NCBI GenBank assembly: GCA_027886185.1
Contig: WOAB01000619.1
Location: forward strand, 4,774,001-4,838,000
Origin: Rheum nobile
Lineage: Eukaryota; Streptophyta; Magnoliopsida; Caryophyllales; Polygonaceae
DNA length: 64,000 nucleotides
Reading direction: 5' to 3'
Part shown: piece after piece, positions 33,485-45,725 of the stretch
Position numbering within the stretch: the first letter of the stretch is position 1
Layout: each line of letters opens with the position of its first letter
Translations under genes and position numbers: made by a program
The notes under the pieces: generated by a model
Told to the model about the DNA's origin: nothing
The model's database searches: none
The model's input: only the letters and a program-made list of their open reading frames with translations

Positions 33485-34597
33485 TGTAGGATCATGATTG
33501 TTAGATTAAGAATAAGGGAACTGAGAATACAGATTACAGTTCCCTTCGCAGCGGAAATAAACAATCAAATATAAATGAACAAGTTCCTTATAGTGGAAAC
33601 CTTCGATTGCCAACTAGCAATCTAAGATAAAAACCACTACCTTTCTTTCGAAAAGATTTCAATGTCTACTTCTTGATTTCTTATCACTTCGGTTACATGT
33701 TACTCTAGGAACAAACACACAGTTTCTTTGTCTTACACACAGTTAGACAATCCTAGATAAACTTAACAGAAAGTATAATCAATCCAAGAAGCAGTCCTAA
33801 GCACTAAGGAACTAACTCACTTACATTCACAGAAACTAGCACACAGCTCTCGGGTTCTTTGACTGGTTCCTCTTGATCTTGGTTTGAGTTGATGATCTTG
33901 TTGAGAGTTCACACTTTGATGTTTGCTATGAAGTGTGATTCTTGTTGTAGTGCTTGAGAATAACACTGAAGCTTGTCTTCCTTATATAGTGTATTCTCGA
34001 GGTTGAGTCTTCTCTCGGTTCCCACAGAGCAAGCTTGACCTAGGTTGTGTGGTGATCTTTGATTCACGCTGACTTAGACATGTACCGACAACCTAGGCAA
34101 CTCAGAATCCATATTGGCTGGTCAACAGCTTCAGAAGAATCTGTCATGTCGTTGTCAACCACCTTTCGTCCGAGGTTCAGCAACCTAGATACTTTGGAAC
34201 TTTGCTCTGGATGGTGACAAGCTCTTTGACATGTCGCTTTCACTGACCAATGTCCGAGGTTCAGCGTTCTGGACAGCTTGGAGCTTTCCTTTGGATGGTG
34301 ACAGGCTTTAGAAGCTTTGCTCATGTCGCTTTCACCATCTTTTGTCCGAGGTTCAGCGTTCCCATCTTTATCGGGAAAAGCAAAGTCACGTGTTGCACTT
34401 CTGGGTTCCTTTGGCTTACTTGTTTGGTTTCTTTGTCTTGTTTGACTTCCATGATTTCGGTAACTGTCCTGTGGTTCCTTTAAACACATCTTTGAGATAA
34501 AACATTAGTATCAAAGTATTTGTCATCTTCAAAAGTAGAGAAACTGAGGAAATGAACTCTTATGGAAACTGAGGTTCCTGAGTTCCGTTTCCTAACA
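33485..34597 (-). repeat. 5' LTR of Sirevirus D
   Basis: 1113 bases, TG...CA, same organisation as 24128-25244, including GTCCGAGGTTCAGC units at 34168, 34252 and 34344. Confidence 0.93.
33980..33989 (-). promoter_or_regulatory. TATA box of Sirevirus D 5' LTR
   Basis: CTATATAAGG on the minus strand, aligned with the TATA motif of element A and downstream (in element direction) of the three U3 repeat units. Confidence 0.6.
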
Positions 34598-34602
34598 GAC
34601 AT
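34598..34602. repeat. Target site duplication GACAT, right copy, Sirevirus D
   Basis: Identical to 24123-24127. Confidence 0.92.
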
Positions 34603-34817
34603 TTATATATTTAATTTTTTATTTTTTTATCTAAAATAACTAACCTAATTATAAAAAACTTTATCACCACTATGTGTGTTAATAATCATAAATATTTAAT
34701 GATTTTATAATTTCGAGTTTTTATTAAGTAAACCGAATGTATCGCTAGTTTTTGCTATATTGAAAATTTTTCAATAAAAACGTAGTATTCCAAAAAACGT
34801 AAGAAGTCGAAAAAGTT

Positions 34818-34884
34818 TCCGTTGCCGGGACTTGAACACGGGTCTGCGAGAGCCGAGTATCCTAACCACCTAGACTACAACGGA
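34818..34884 (-). pseudogene. tRNA-Glu(CTC) with truncated anticodon arm
   Basis: On the minus strand the acceptor arm (TCCGTTG pairing with CAACGGA), D arm (GTCTAGGTGGTTAGGAT) and T loop (TTCAAGT) are those of plant tRNA-Glu, and the anticodon loop CTCTC is present. The length is 67 instead of about 72: roughly five bases of the 3' strand of the anticodon stem (CCGAG) are missing, and the T stem has a mismatch. No CCA is encoded. The internal promoter boxes are largely intact, so it might be transcribed but should not fold as a working tRNA. Confidence 0.75.
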
Positions 34885-34912
34885 TTTTTGCTTTGGAAAT
34901 AGGTTTTGTTTT

Positions 34913-34922
34913 ATTATATAGC
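34913..34922 (+). promoter_or_regulatory. Candidate TATA box of the NERD-like gene
   Basis: TATTATATAGC-type motif about 25-30 bases upstream of a pyrimidine-rich stretch (34940 onward) suitable as the start of the 5' leader. It lies only 29 bases beyond the tRNA relic. Leader 34945-35128 contains no long upstream ORF that I could see. Confidence 0.4.
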
Positions 34923-35128
34923 ATAAAAAATAAAATTTTCGTCTTCCTCTTTCTCAACCGTCTGCAGGACTTGCATATCAGTGTGTGCGTGAGAGAAACT
35001 TATATTAAGCTAGGGTTTTTACCTGTTTCGAATCTCTACTCTCTAGGGTTCTTCCCCTAATTTTTTTCCTTGGTTTATTTTGCGGATTCCTGTTCCAATC
35101 TCCACAGTCCGTCACGAAATTGGGTTCG

Positions 35129-38100
35129 ATGAATGGAGAAGAAGAAGGGATTTTGGAGTTCATGCAAGAGCCGCATCCGCCTTCGCTAATCGAGGATCAA
35201 CCACCGGCAGAGACAACACGCGACCCCGAGCAAGTCGAGGAATGCGAATCCCTCAATGCGCCGAACGAGCCGGAAGTCGAGCGTGAGGCGGCGCCGGTTG
35301 AAACTGAGAATGTGGATGAAGGAGAGGGAGGTTGCGAGGTTGGCGATTCGTCGTTGCCCGGTGAGAGGAGCGGGGAGGTGATTGGCGAGGCCGAGATTCC
35401 GGCGGTCAAGGATGAGCTGGTTTTAGAAACCGAGGATAAAGGAGATGACGAGGCCTCGCCGGCAGCAGCGGCGGTGGAGGATGGATTGATCGGAGGAGAC
35501 GAGGATTTGGCTGTGACAGAGAAAGATGGCGTTGGACGAGATGAAGAAACTTTGCCGGCAGGTGATGAGGGCGGAGAAATAATGGGAAAAGGGGAGGCTA
35601 TGGAGGAGGAGCAGGGTGCTGGTGAAGAGCCTGTTGAAGTGAAAGAAGCGTCTCCCGAAGGAGAACCCGACAATGAAGGAAAGGGTCAGGTTGATGTTGG
35701 AATTGAGAAACTTGATGAAGAGGAAAAGGCTCCACAAGTGCAGGAATCGTGGCCAAGTTGTGAAGTGGAGGAGAAATTGGACGGAGATGGGGAGTTTCGG
35801 AGGGATATAGAGCAAGATGGTGAACCAAAAGTTGGTGAAGAGACTGCCAAACTGGACGAGAAGATGGATGAAAACAGAGAGATGGAAGAAGCAGACGCTC
35901 AGAATAATGATGATGATTTATTGCGTCTTGCTTTGCATGGTGGCGACATGATGAAAGAAGGAAAGACAGAGGCTTTAGACACAGAAATTAAGGGGTTGGA
36001 GGACAGTGAAATTGAGCTGGAGGAGGTGGAGAGGGAATTGAAGGATGAAGAGGAAGAGGAGAAAGTGGAGGTGGAAGAGGATAGGAAAATGAAGGAGGAG
36101 GATGAGGAAATGGAGGCAGAGGAGGAAAAAGAAGTAGAGAAGGAAATGGAGGGAGAGGAGGAAAAAGAAGTAGAGAAGGAAACAGAGGAAGAGGAGGAAA
36201 GAGAGGTAGAGGCAAACAAGGAGAAGGAAATGGAGGACGAGGAGAGACAGGCGGATGCAAAGGAGGATGAGGAAATGGAGGGGGAGGAGGAAAGAGAAGT
36301 AGACAAGGAGACAGAGGATGAGGAGGAAAGGGAAGTGGAGGCAGACGAGGAGAAGGAAATGGAGGATGACGAGAGAGAAGAGTCTCCAAAGACTGGAAGT
36401 GGTAAGCGGAAGCGTGGCCGGAATACAAAGGTTGTGGGTAGAACTCTGCCAAGAAAGACAGTGGGGGAAGATGTTTGTTTTATATGCCTTGATGGGGGTG
36501 ACCTTGTGTTTTGTGATCGCAGGTTGGAATTGCGTTACATTTTACTTGAATTCTCTGTTGTATTGTGATTTTTTTTTATGATATTCTCTTATATAACTTG
36601 TTCTTGGGGGATTTCAGGGGATGCCGTAAGGCATATCATCCTTCTTGTGCAGAACTTGATGAGGCCTTTTTTCAATCAAAGGCCCGTTGGAATTGTGGTA
36701 AGTTGTGCATTACACTGCTTAAAATTCAAGGAACGTGTAGGTCACATATATATGAATCAATCTGAACGTGCTTGAGTAAGGTGATGTCACATAGTATGGT
36801 GAATGTTGTGGTTTGGGTGAATACTAAAATAAATTTCGAAGTTTATGTATGCTTATATTAATTCGAATGTGCTTAAGTAGAAGCGCAATTCACTGTTTCA
36901 ATGATGTCATATCTTCTATCAATCTGAATGGGTAAGCCTGAAGTCCAGCAAACAGATTTTCTGGCATTGCCATTGATTGCTGTGCTACTGAACAAGTGTG
37001 CTATTGTGGTTAATTTTTCATGATTTTTAGATCCATTCTTCCCTTAAGTGCTCATGATCTGGCATAATATCCAAATTTTGAACTAAGAGATCGATACTTG
37101 CATACATCTCTATATAGATTACTGTTGGAAATGCACTATACAGATGCATTTCTTGTTTAATTTTAATTGCTATTTATTTTCATGATGTCATCATGACATG
37201 AAAACTTTCTAACGATTTTCAGGTTGGCATTTCTGTAAGCAGTGCAAGAAGGCTGCATGTTTTATGTGTTATACTTGTCAGTTTGCACTGTGTAAAGGAT
37301 GTGCTAAGGGTGATGCTGTCTTCATCTGTGTTAGAGGAAACAAAGGCCTCTGTGAGGCATGCATGAAAAGTGTAATGCTGATTGAAAATAATGAAGGAAA
37401 TGACGGAACGGTACATATTTAAGTCAACTTTTACATCGAATTTACTTAGTAATGCTTCATGGTGATATGATTGGATGCAGTTGAGTTGCTTTTGTATGGT
37501 ACATGTGTTAGGTGGATTCATTTTTAGTGAAAAATGAATCAGTAGTCATTTTTTCAATCATGTAAATATTTTTCTGTGATCTACTGCTCCGTGCTGTGTT
37601 GTGATGTCATTTAGTAACACATTGTCTCCAGTTTGTTTCCGTAGGTAACAAAATTACTCCTTGTAGGCTGGAGATGAAGAAAGCATAGACTTTTTCCATA
37701 TCTGTAGCTTTTATGGCTACCAAAACTGAAGTTGTCATCTTACTTTGTATGTGTGTTGCTAACTTAACTAATGAAATGTTGTCTAAACTAGTTTGCACAA
37801 CTTGAACTACATTTTCTAGTGCCTTTGGCACTAGTTTCCTTAAAAAAACTTGAACTACATTTTTGGTGTTATAAACTTATATATATGGTGTTATGAAGGT
37901 AATGAATGGTATTTTTTAGTGTAACTAATTGATAATTTTATGCAGTGTGTTGATATAATTGATTTGATTCCTTAAAACTCTAGGTTTGAGTGTACCAGCC
38001 TTTGAAATTACTTATGCGGCAAAAAGTTTCTGATCCAGTTATCCCTTACATAGAGCAGTATTATACTATTATACCATCCCCTTTAAAAACTGAAAAGGAA

Positions 38101-41100
38101 TGGGCCTAAGAGAAGAATTTGCTTACAATAATATAAAGATCCTCAATTAATAGTTGTTTGCATTGAGAAGGCAAAAATCCTGCCGAAGCAGAGCGTTTAT
38201 TGTTTCCCATAAATCATTCATGTATTCCATATCATATTTTAGACTCTTTGCAGTATAATTCATTGTTAACACTCTTTTGACGTCTCCCTTCTCCAGGATC
38301 AGGCAACAGTTGATGACAAAAGTAGCAAGAACGATCTTTTTAAGGACTATTGGACTGAACAGAAAGAAATGCTTTCTCTTACATTAGATGAAATTGCACA
38401 GGCAAAAAGTCGATGGATGCAGGAAATGCCAGCTGAGATACTTGCCGGTAATCTTAATGGAGGCATTGTTTCAGACAGATTTTTGGGTAATGCAGTAATA
38501 ACTGATTCTAAAAGAAATAAGCCCAAGAAGCGGATTAGGTCATCAACCAAGGAAGTAGAATATGATGTAGACGAATCTTCAGCGAATGCTGAAGCCAGTG
38601 GTGCAAGGAAAAAAGGCAAGAGAGGTTTGAAATCACAATCTAAGGAAGATTATGATTCGGATAATCCTTCCAAAGACAATGTTGGAAATGTTCCAAAAGG
38701 GAGGAAAGCCAAAAGGTTGTCTAAGGCACTTGCTTTTGAGGTTGATTCAGGAAGTCATGGTGGTTTAACTAACGAGGATATTTCTTCGCAAAGCGGCGGG
38801 ACTGGATGGGCATCAAAAGAACTTTTAGAATTTGTTGTGCATATGAAAGATGGCGATAGATCTCCTTTGTCCCAGTATGATGTACAAGAACTCTTACTAG
38901 AATACATACAAAGAAATAAACTCCGCGATCCACGTCGAAAAAGTCAAATAGTCTGTGATGCAATGCTTCAAAAACTGTTCGGAAAGCCACGAGTGGGTCA
39001 TTTTGAAATGCTTAAGCTTCTTGAATTACACTTCCTCTTAAAAGAAGATTCTCAAGCTGATGATAATCAAGGAAGTGTTGTTGATGCTGACGGTAGCCAA
39101 CTTGATGCTGATGAAAATGCTGATTCCTTGGTGGATGTTGGGAAATATAGGGGTAGGAAAGCTCGCAAAAAAGGCGATGGAAGAGGATTGCAATCTAACC
39201 TTGATGATTATGCTGCTATTGATATGCACAATATTACCTTAATATATTTGCGGCGTAATTTGATTGAAGCTCTTTTGGAAGACAGTGAAGGGTTCCATGA
39301 GAAAGTTGTTGGTTCTTTTGTTAGAATAAGGATTCCTGGTAGCAATCAGAAGCAGGATATCTATAGATTAGTCCAAGTACTCGGTATGTTGATGAAAACA
39401 ATCTTAGAACCTTTCTAGTGCGCTAAAATTTATTCCCCTTTGGAATTTAATGCCTTTGTATCTTTTATGAAGGTACAAACAAAGCGGAGCCATATAAAGT
39501 TGGAAAGAGGATAGCATATTGTATGCTAGAAATATTGAATTTAAATAAGACGGAAGTCGTATCCATAGATACAATTTCAAATCAAGATTTTACTGAGGTA
39601 ATTAGATTATGCTTCTTTCTGGTTCAACACCTATGTATAATTTGATCCGTTTACTGGTAGGAGATGCGACTTATATTCTTATTTCATGGTCAGAGCAGGG
39701 TTCTTCATGGAGTTATAGGATAGAATTTAGGAGTACGATTAACGTGCTACTCTGGCATAATAGATGGTCTCACTTGCCTGTGGTTTTTCTCCTTTGTTCT
39801 TTTTCCTGCATAAGAAAAAAATAACTGTTTTCTTGCCTTCAAATTCTAGGATGAGTGCAAGCGGTTACGCCAGAGTATAAAATGTGGTCTTATCAGCCGA
39901 TTGACTGTGGTGAGGTTACATATTCATCCTGCACTTATTTGGCACAAGTACCATCGCGTTTTTTCTTGATATATTTGTCTTTGGTCTTTATAGGGTGATG
40001 TTTTGGATAAAGCAAAGGATCTTCAAGCAGTCAGAGTAATTGATGTAAATTTCTTCATTTGCAACATGAGTAGTCTTACGATTTATATCTCATAACATTT
40101 ATAATATGGTATTGATTTTTCTACACTTTCATGCCATTACTTTAACTCTTCCTCGTCTAATTTCTCTGAAATAGGCTCATTATTATTAATGTAGTAGTGA
40201 ACTAGAGGAATCTGGCAAGCTCTGGTGACATGTTTTATGAAATGGAAAAGGAGTGGCACCCCTTCCTTGGCATAGAGTGATTTATCTTAGATCTCACCCT
40301 GGACCATGGGAGTTACACGAGTTTTACCTGACTTAATTCTTTGTTGTTAAAACCTATTTGCCCAGCTTATGTTGCTATATGACTATATGAGTAAAGCTTT
40401 TGTAGAGGTATGGAGTATGAGATTTTACTGAAAACCTATTGAATAAAACATATGGTAGAAAGCTTGATAAGTTCTTAGGTTTTATTCATAGATTTTTTTT
40501 ACCAGAAGCTCCAAATTATTTTTTGCAGCTAGTAGGGCTTCAAAAGCTCATTCTATCTTCTCAAACCTATCACTAAGCAGGCTTACTTATTTTGTTGCTT
40601 TTCCGCAGTGTTTGTTATTTGCTATTTCTATATGCTTCCTCTGTTCAACAATACGAGTTGTTGTGACCTACGACATAGTTTAGAAGGATTCTATTTATAA
40701 GACTAGAATTATCCTACTTTTAAATTTTTAATCATGTTTTTCCCGTTGCATGTGTCCATGACCTGGAAAGAAAAGAGAGGACCCCATCCTTATGTGAAGG
40801 CAGCTGCCATCTGACTTGATTCTGAGCAGCATGTAATTAGGGATGGCCCAGAAAGGCTCTATTGCAAATCCTGTATATGTTTCGTATAATAGAAATTGAG
40901 TGCTATATGTGTTGTTACTTTTCTAGCCTATTTAGTGTCATGTGCAGACACCACCTGCTGGCTTACAAATTGTAATTATACTGTTGTAGTGGCTGGAGAC
41001 CGAGATTACACGCCTCAATCATCTTCGCGATCGAGCAAGTGATCTAGGCCGTAAGAAGGAATATCCTTTGCTATGTTACGACATGTCTATATGCTGATGT

Positions 41101-43717
41101 TGATATCTGTCTAAATTATTTATTAGAATGGTTTTCTTTGGCGCTTGCTTTTGCTAATGCTGCAATACTCTGCATTGTACTTGTAAATTCCTGCATGTCT
41201 TGTGCTATTATTATGTTCACCATGAACTGAAATCATTCGTGCTTAAACTATGTTTGTATTCTAAAAAATTATATAAAGCTGTACTCTACCTCCTGGAATA
41301 TGATTGCTCATTACTTTCATCAATTCAGTAAACGGACCTGTCTTAAACTTCATTACTGTATATTTACATAATGGGTCTTTCAATTTATTTTTCTTTCCAC
41401 TGTAAATTCATGATTTTTACTTGGTAGATATATGTGTTGCATATCTTCATGATTACCCTGCAGTAGATCCCTTATCTTATGTAATTATGCGAAAGCTTTT
41501 CCTGTGATCCTTAATTTTTCTTCACGCTTAGAGAATGTGTGGAGAAGTTGCAGCTTCTGAGCACACCTGAGGAACGACAGCGTAGACTGGATGAAATTCC
41601 TGAGGTGCATGCTGATCCAAACATGGATCCAAGTCACGAGTCTGAAGATGAAAGTGAAGCGGAGGAGAAGGGACAAGGTTGGTTAATTTTAGTGAGAAGG
41701 TCCACTGCATTTTCTTGATGTTTTGTGTGTGTGACAGAAAGTAACTTTTTTGCATTCGTTGTGTGCAGAAATTAGTGTCCGGCCAAGAGAAACACCTTTT
41801 CAATGGAGGGAGAGAGAGCATTTTCCTTCACGAAAAGGAGATTCTGCATCAACTGATCCATGGAGCCCCACAGCAAAACCGCCAACCAGGAAGTGGGAAC
41901 CAAGTAGAAATTTATTGGGCAAGGGTTTCTCAAGCAGGCTGGAAGATACTTCTGCTGCAGAAGAAGCATTGCATGTCAGCCCATGGAGTCCAGTGAGGGA
42001 CAAAGTGTCATCTCATTCAGTCAGTTTAGAGACATTCAGAACAACTCTCGATTCCTCGAGAGGTAAATTGGGTCAATATTCTGAGATGAGGAATAATTCA
42101 TCTGCATCGGCTCCATCAGATGCTTCACAACCTCTCTCTGCTTCACCGGTACCAAATCCTGTCAAAATCAGCGATTCAGAGAAATTATGGCAATATAAAG
42201 ATCCCACAGGAAGGGACCAAGGTCCATTTTCAGTTGTGCAGTTGCGTAAATGGAATAGGAGTGGATATTTTCCTGCAAGTCTGCAAATTTGGAGAACCGG
42301 GCAAAGTGAAGACGATGCTATTCTTCTGACTGAAGCGTTGGCTGGAAGGTTTGAGAAGGTGCCATCTCAGATGGTCAGAAAGCCCTTCGAGTCACCATCA
42401 CAGCAAACCTACAGAGGGCAACCCGTCAATATGCTTAAAGTTGATCATAACCGAGGTACAAGAGACACTTTAGATCAAATGTCACCAACAATGCAGAGAT
42501 CTCGATCAGATACTAGTTCAAAAGGCTGGACTACTCACTCAGCAGATACTTCAAAATTCTCTCATAACGATTCACCAAATCTTTCTTCTACTCCATCACA
42601 AAGAACGAGCTCAGGCTGGTCGGGAAGGTCGAAAGTGAGCAGATGGTCAGGCTCACCTACCCCTATTCAATTGCCAAGCTCTGCTAGTGGTCCTAATCTT
42701 TCACCTGGAGCCAACGGAATGCTTCCGTCTCCTACTCCAGAGAGCAGTCGGGTTGCAGGGTCCTCTAATTCTCCCTTGTATGAACAAAACCGAGGCTTCA
42801 ACAGATCACATTTGACTCAGCAATCCACTAGAGACTCGGTCAGTTTTCCCAGAAGCAGGGAAGATGAGAGGTACGCCCAGCAACTACCGTCCCAACCGTT
42901 AACGCACCAGACACAGCAACAACCGATAACTGAAACCACAACTGCTTCTACTATTCAGCCTGGCAATGGTCAGAATCCTGCTGTGTCTGCTCATGGATGG
43001 GGATCTGGAGGTTACATGCCAAACCCTGAAACGACGAATAACTTAAACCACACAAATACCGCTGTGCATCTGCAAGGGCAACAAACACCATATGGTCAAT
43101 GGACAAATGCTCCAGCTAACAACCTGCCTCCACCTCCTCCAACTTATGGAACCTTCCCTGCCCAAAACCCTTCGGCAGCTTTGCCCTCTGAAGCTCCATG
43201 GACGTCACAAGTCCCTGCTATTCAATCAAACATGCAATGGGTAGGAATGGCTGCTCCAGATAACCGAGCTATGCCCACAACTCAGTATCCAGGCAATACC
43301 AGTGCAGGGTGGGCACCGATGCAGCAGGCAAACCCTAATATAGGCTGGGGAGCGCCAGCTGGCCAGTTTGGTTCACATCCGGGGCCAGTACCATCGCCAG
43401 CTGGCCAGTTTGGTTCACAGCAGGGGCCAGTAGCTCCAGCCAACGTTATTCAAACATCTGGGCAGACACCCGGGATGCAACCAGGAAACACAAACATGAC
43501 ATGGCAGACACCTGGAAATATGAACCCGGGATGGGCTCCACCGCCTGCAAATCCCGGGGCCCCTGGTCCTTGGAACTGGCAACAACCACCGCCTCATGGT
43601 GGTGCAGGCATGGCTCCTCCACTTCGACCTCAAAGACGTAAAAGTCAAATGCCTTGTCCTTTCCTGATGCAAGGACATTGCAAGAAGGGGTCAAATTGTG
43701 ACTATAGGCACAATTAG
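35129..43717 (+). CDS. NERD: PHD-SWIB-Plus3-GYF-CCCH protein, NERD/C3H19-like (10 exons)
   Basis: Exons: 35129-36522, 36618-36697, 37223-37410, 38297-39383, 39473-39597, 39850-39909, 39994-40044, 40990-41060, 41526-41677, 41769-43717. Joined they keep one frame of 1718 residues. The ATG at 35129 (MNGEEEGILEF) was chosen; upstream in-frame TTG is not needed. Domains: acidic repeat-rich N-terminus (~310-415), PHD finger (~447-545; CFICLDGGDLVFCDRRGC, AYHPSC, CKGC), SWIB (~721-798), Plus3 (~862-995), GYF (~1206-1255; LWQYKDPTGRDQGPFSV), GW/WG-rich region, and a terminal CCCH finger (C-x7-C-x5-C-x3-H). This order is that of Arabidopsis C3H19/NERD, a nuclear AGO2- and histone-H3-binding factor in siRNA-directed silencing. 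The paralogue C3H44 is the alternative. Exon borders are GT-AG except one AT-AC. Apparently intact. Confidence 0.88.
41061..41525 (+). other. U12-type AT-AC intron in the NERD-like gene
   Basis: The 5' end is ATATCCTTT directly after AAGAAGGA. The 3' end is TTCTTCAC, with ATCCTTAAT (41507-41515) about 10-12 bases before it, matching the U12 branch-site consensus TTCCTTRAY at eight of nine positions. Splicing here gives KKELRECVEKL in frame with both neighbours, while no GT-AG alternative keeps the frame. It lies between the Plus3 domain and the GYF region. Confidence 0.82.
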
Positions 43718-43940
43718 ATTGCTGTAAACGGGATGTTGATCTTTTGTTGTACAGCCATTTGCTAGCTGAGAGTTTCACATTCCATACCTTTTGCTTTGTC
43801 TAGACATTGTTCATTATCACAATTTACTTAGCAGTTTTAGCACTTCTCTGTGTCCTTTGTTACTTCAAAGGGACCCTTGGGCATATGGAAACTTCCTTCC
43901 AAAAGTTTCTATTGCTAATTGTTAGGAAACTGACACTCTT
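43718..43940 (+). other. 3' untranslated region of the NERD-like gene (approximate)
   Basis: T-rich sequence after the stop codon. I see no canonical AATAAA; the 3' end is not defined by the sequence alone. Confidence 0.4.
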
Positions 43941-44002
43941 CAAAACCCCATGGACACAAAAACACAATATACAAAACCCCATGGACACAAAAACACAATA
44001 TA
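43941..44002 (+). repeat. Perfect 31-bp tandem duplication
   Basis: Two identical, adjacent 31-bp units (43941-43971 and 43972-44002), each starting CAAAACCCCATGG, just beyond the gene's 3' end. Confidence 0.93.
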
Positions 44003-44362
44003 CAAAAAGTGACTTTGTATTACATAGTGAAATGTACCAATACAAGTAATATTGGACTACTTATTTACAGGCTCAACTTCACCCACAACCAGTCGGTTAT
44101 GAGGCTTCTACACACTACCGACCTACTCTCCTAATGTCTCAAAGGCATAAATTAAGTACCTTATTCAGAAAATTGTGATTATGTGTTATTATTTTAGTGA
44201 TATTAATTTTATTTAAAATGGTTTAAGCATTTTCTTATAAAAAATAATTTATAAAAACAAATTATTCTTTAAGCATTTTTTTTAAAAATAAATATTTTAG
44301 AAAAGCCGTTACTATGCTTATTCAAGACATTTCTAGAATTAGCCAACAACCTTAAAATAGAA
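44003..44362. other. AT-rich intergenic DNA
   Basis: No gene or repeat recognised. Contains A/T-rich runs around 44220-44300. Confidence 0.4.
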
Positions 44363-45725
44363 ATGAAACCTGAAAACGCTCCCTTTGGCAATGACCCTCA
44401 AACCCTAAAACCTCGAGCGTCGCCAACCTTCAATCTTCCCAAATTTCACACTGATCCTCTAGATCCTCCTCCTCCCGATCATGATTTTAAGCTCAAGTCT
44501 CTAGATTTGGAGCTTCTTCTCGCGGATTCAACCTCCTCACCAAAAATTTGGGTCCACCTTTGTGGAATCCTTACCAATCTTTCGTTTGTTCACTTGCGTT
44601 CGATCTTTGTTCCGGTGCGCGTCCTTCACCTGATCCCTATCCTTTGCTTTTTGCTCCTTGAACTCCCAGATTATGTAGCTGGCGATGCACCTCTGTGCTT
44701 GGGTCCTGTTGCTTCGTACGATGGTTGGTGCTTGGACATCGCCATTGTCTGCGCGAAGAGAATGGACTCTAAAGCTCTGGCGGTGTCTGCAACGTTTCAA
44801 CGGGGTGAGACGGGGCCTTTGTCAGCCTTCCTCTTCCCTGCAAATCCAGATCAAGATCTACTGACTCCCGAGTCCATGACCAGTGCTGCTGATCTTCACT
44901 GCCGTGCTCAAGAACTCGCCGCCGACGGAGATCTTCAGCCCCGAATTGGCGAGAAACCGAGTCGACCCACACAGCAAGACGATGGTCTTCTTTCTTTCAC
45001 TGCCTTGCATCCTCTTCATCGCATCTCAAAAGAGGTCACCGGGCTTTGGTGCTTGCATCGCCGTATGGAGATCTGGCTTGAGAGATGTGGTGGAGTGGGA
45101 GATTTGGCCTCTGTTGCAAGAACCGACCTCTGCTTCAAACGTCTTAACCACTTCTTTGGGCATGGGTGGCCCTCCTCCCCACCTCACAGGTGTTCTCCTT
45201 CCTTCTCCCTCTGTTTATTTTCCTTGCAGTTTTATTATTTTGTTACTTCTTTAAGTAAAATCCTTGAATGGCTTATCTGGATGCACTACCCCCCGAACCC
45301 TCTAATCTTGATCCTTACTCGTTTTTTCTGGTGGTGTTTGTTTTTGCTTTTCTCTGTGTGCATGATTGTGCTTGCTCTTCCCCTATCCATCTTGATGGAT
45401 AAAGGGAAAAATTCATTGAAAGAGACTCTCTGTTCTCCTAGCTCTTCTGCTGTGAAAAAAATAGTACTACTAAACCTATTGCGGTAGACACCAATGAGGT
45501 TACCACTCCTCCAATTAGCAATTTGAAATCTCAAACTCATCCTGAGACTCACAGTCTCCTCTCTATGGACAAGTCTATCATTGAATTGGATCAAAGTTCA
45601 CTCTTTCTCTTACTCCTTTTTATGTTCTATATTTATATTATGTTTTTTGTTTTACATGATATGACTCAGAAAATCCAACAAACCTTGAACAATCAGATGT
45701 GGAAATCTAGAGTTGACTCCCAAGT
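44363..45725 (+). other. Unrecognised, possibly once-coding sequence, left part
   Basis: A frame of 374 codons (44363-45487) begins with a Pro-rich stretch and continues with Leu/Phe-rich segments; it does not resemble a known family and may be accidental. Sequence near 45690-45725 (NNQMWKSRVDSQV) is similar to 55127-55170 (NNQKWQSGIDLLV), so the region contains diverged internal repeats. It continues at 54543 beyond composite 2. It may be a LINE-like or host gene relic; no RT, endonuclease or zinc knuckle is visible. Confidence 0.35.
45721..45725. repeat. Target site duplication CAAGT, left copy, composite 2
   Basis: Identical to 54538-54542 and directly followed by the terminal TG of the left LTR. 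Confidence 0.88.

Larger units (their letters stand above)
24128..34597 (-). mobile_element. Sirevirus D: full-length Copia element with TSD
   Basis: 10,470 bases with two LTRs (1117 and 1113), primer site, gag, pol, third ORF and multi-PPT zone, all on the minus strand and flanked by GACAT. Same subfamily as A at the protein level. Every coding region carries lesions: stops and a frameshift in gag, a ~95-bp deletion in pol, and a frameshift and a stop in the third ORF. It is the element closest to the host gene, its 5' LTR ending about 530 bases upstream of the gene's start codon. Confidence 0.94.

Noticed and set aside
34818..34884. Functional tRNA-Glu
   Set aside because: Five bases of the anticodon stem are missing and the T stem has a mismatch.
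35197..36452. Ser- or Pro-rich proteins on the minus strand opposite exon 1 of the NERD-like gene
   Set aside because: They are shadows of the Glu/Lys-rich exon on the other strand.
37219..38296. Extra coding exon in the long intron after exon 3
   Set aside because: No open frame with acceptable splice sites; exons 3 and 4 join in phase without it.
44363..45487. 374-codon membrane protein gene
   Set aside because: Pyrimidine-rich composition explains the Leu/Phe/Pro content; no family match, and the frame ends arbitrarily.
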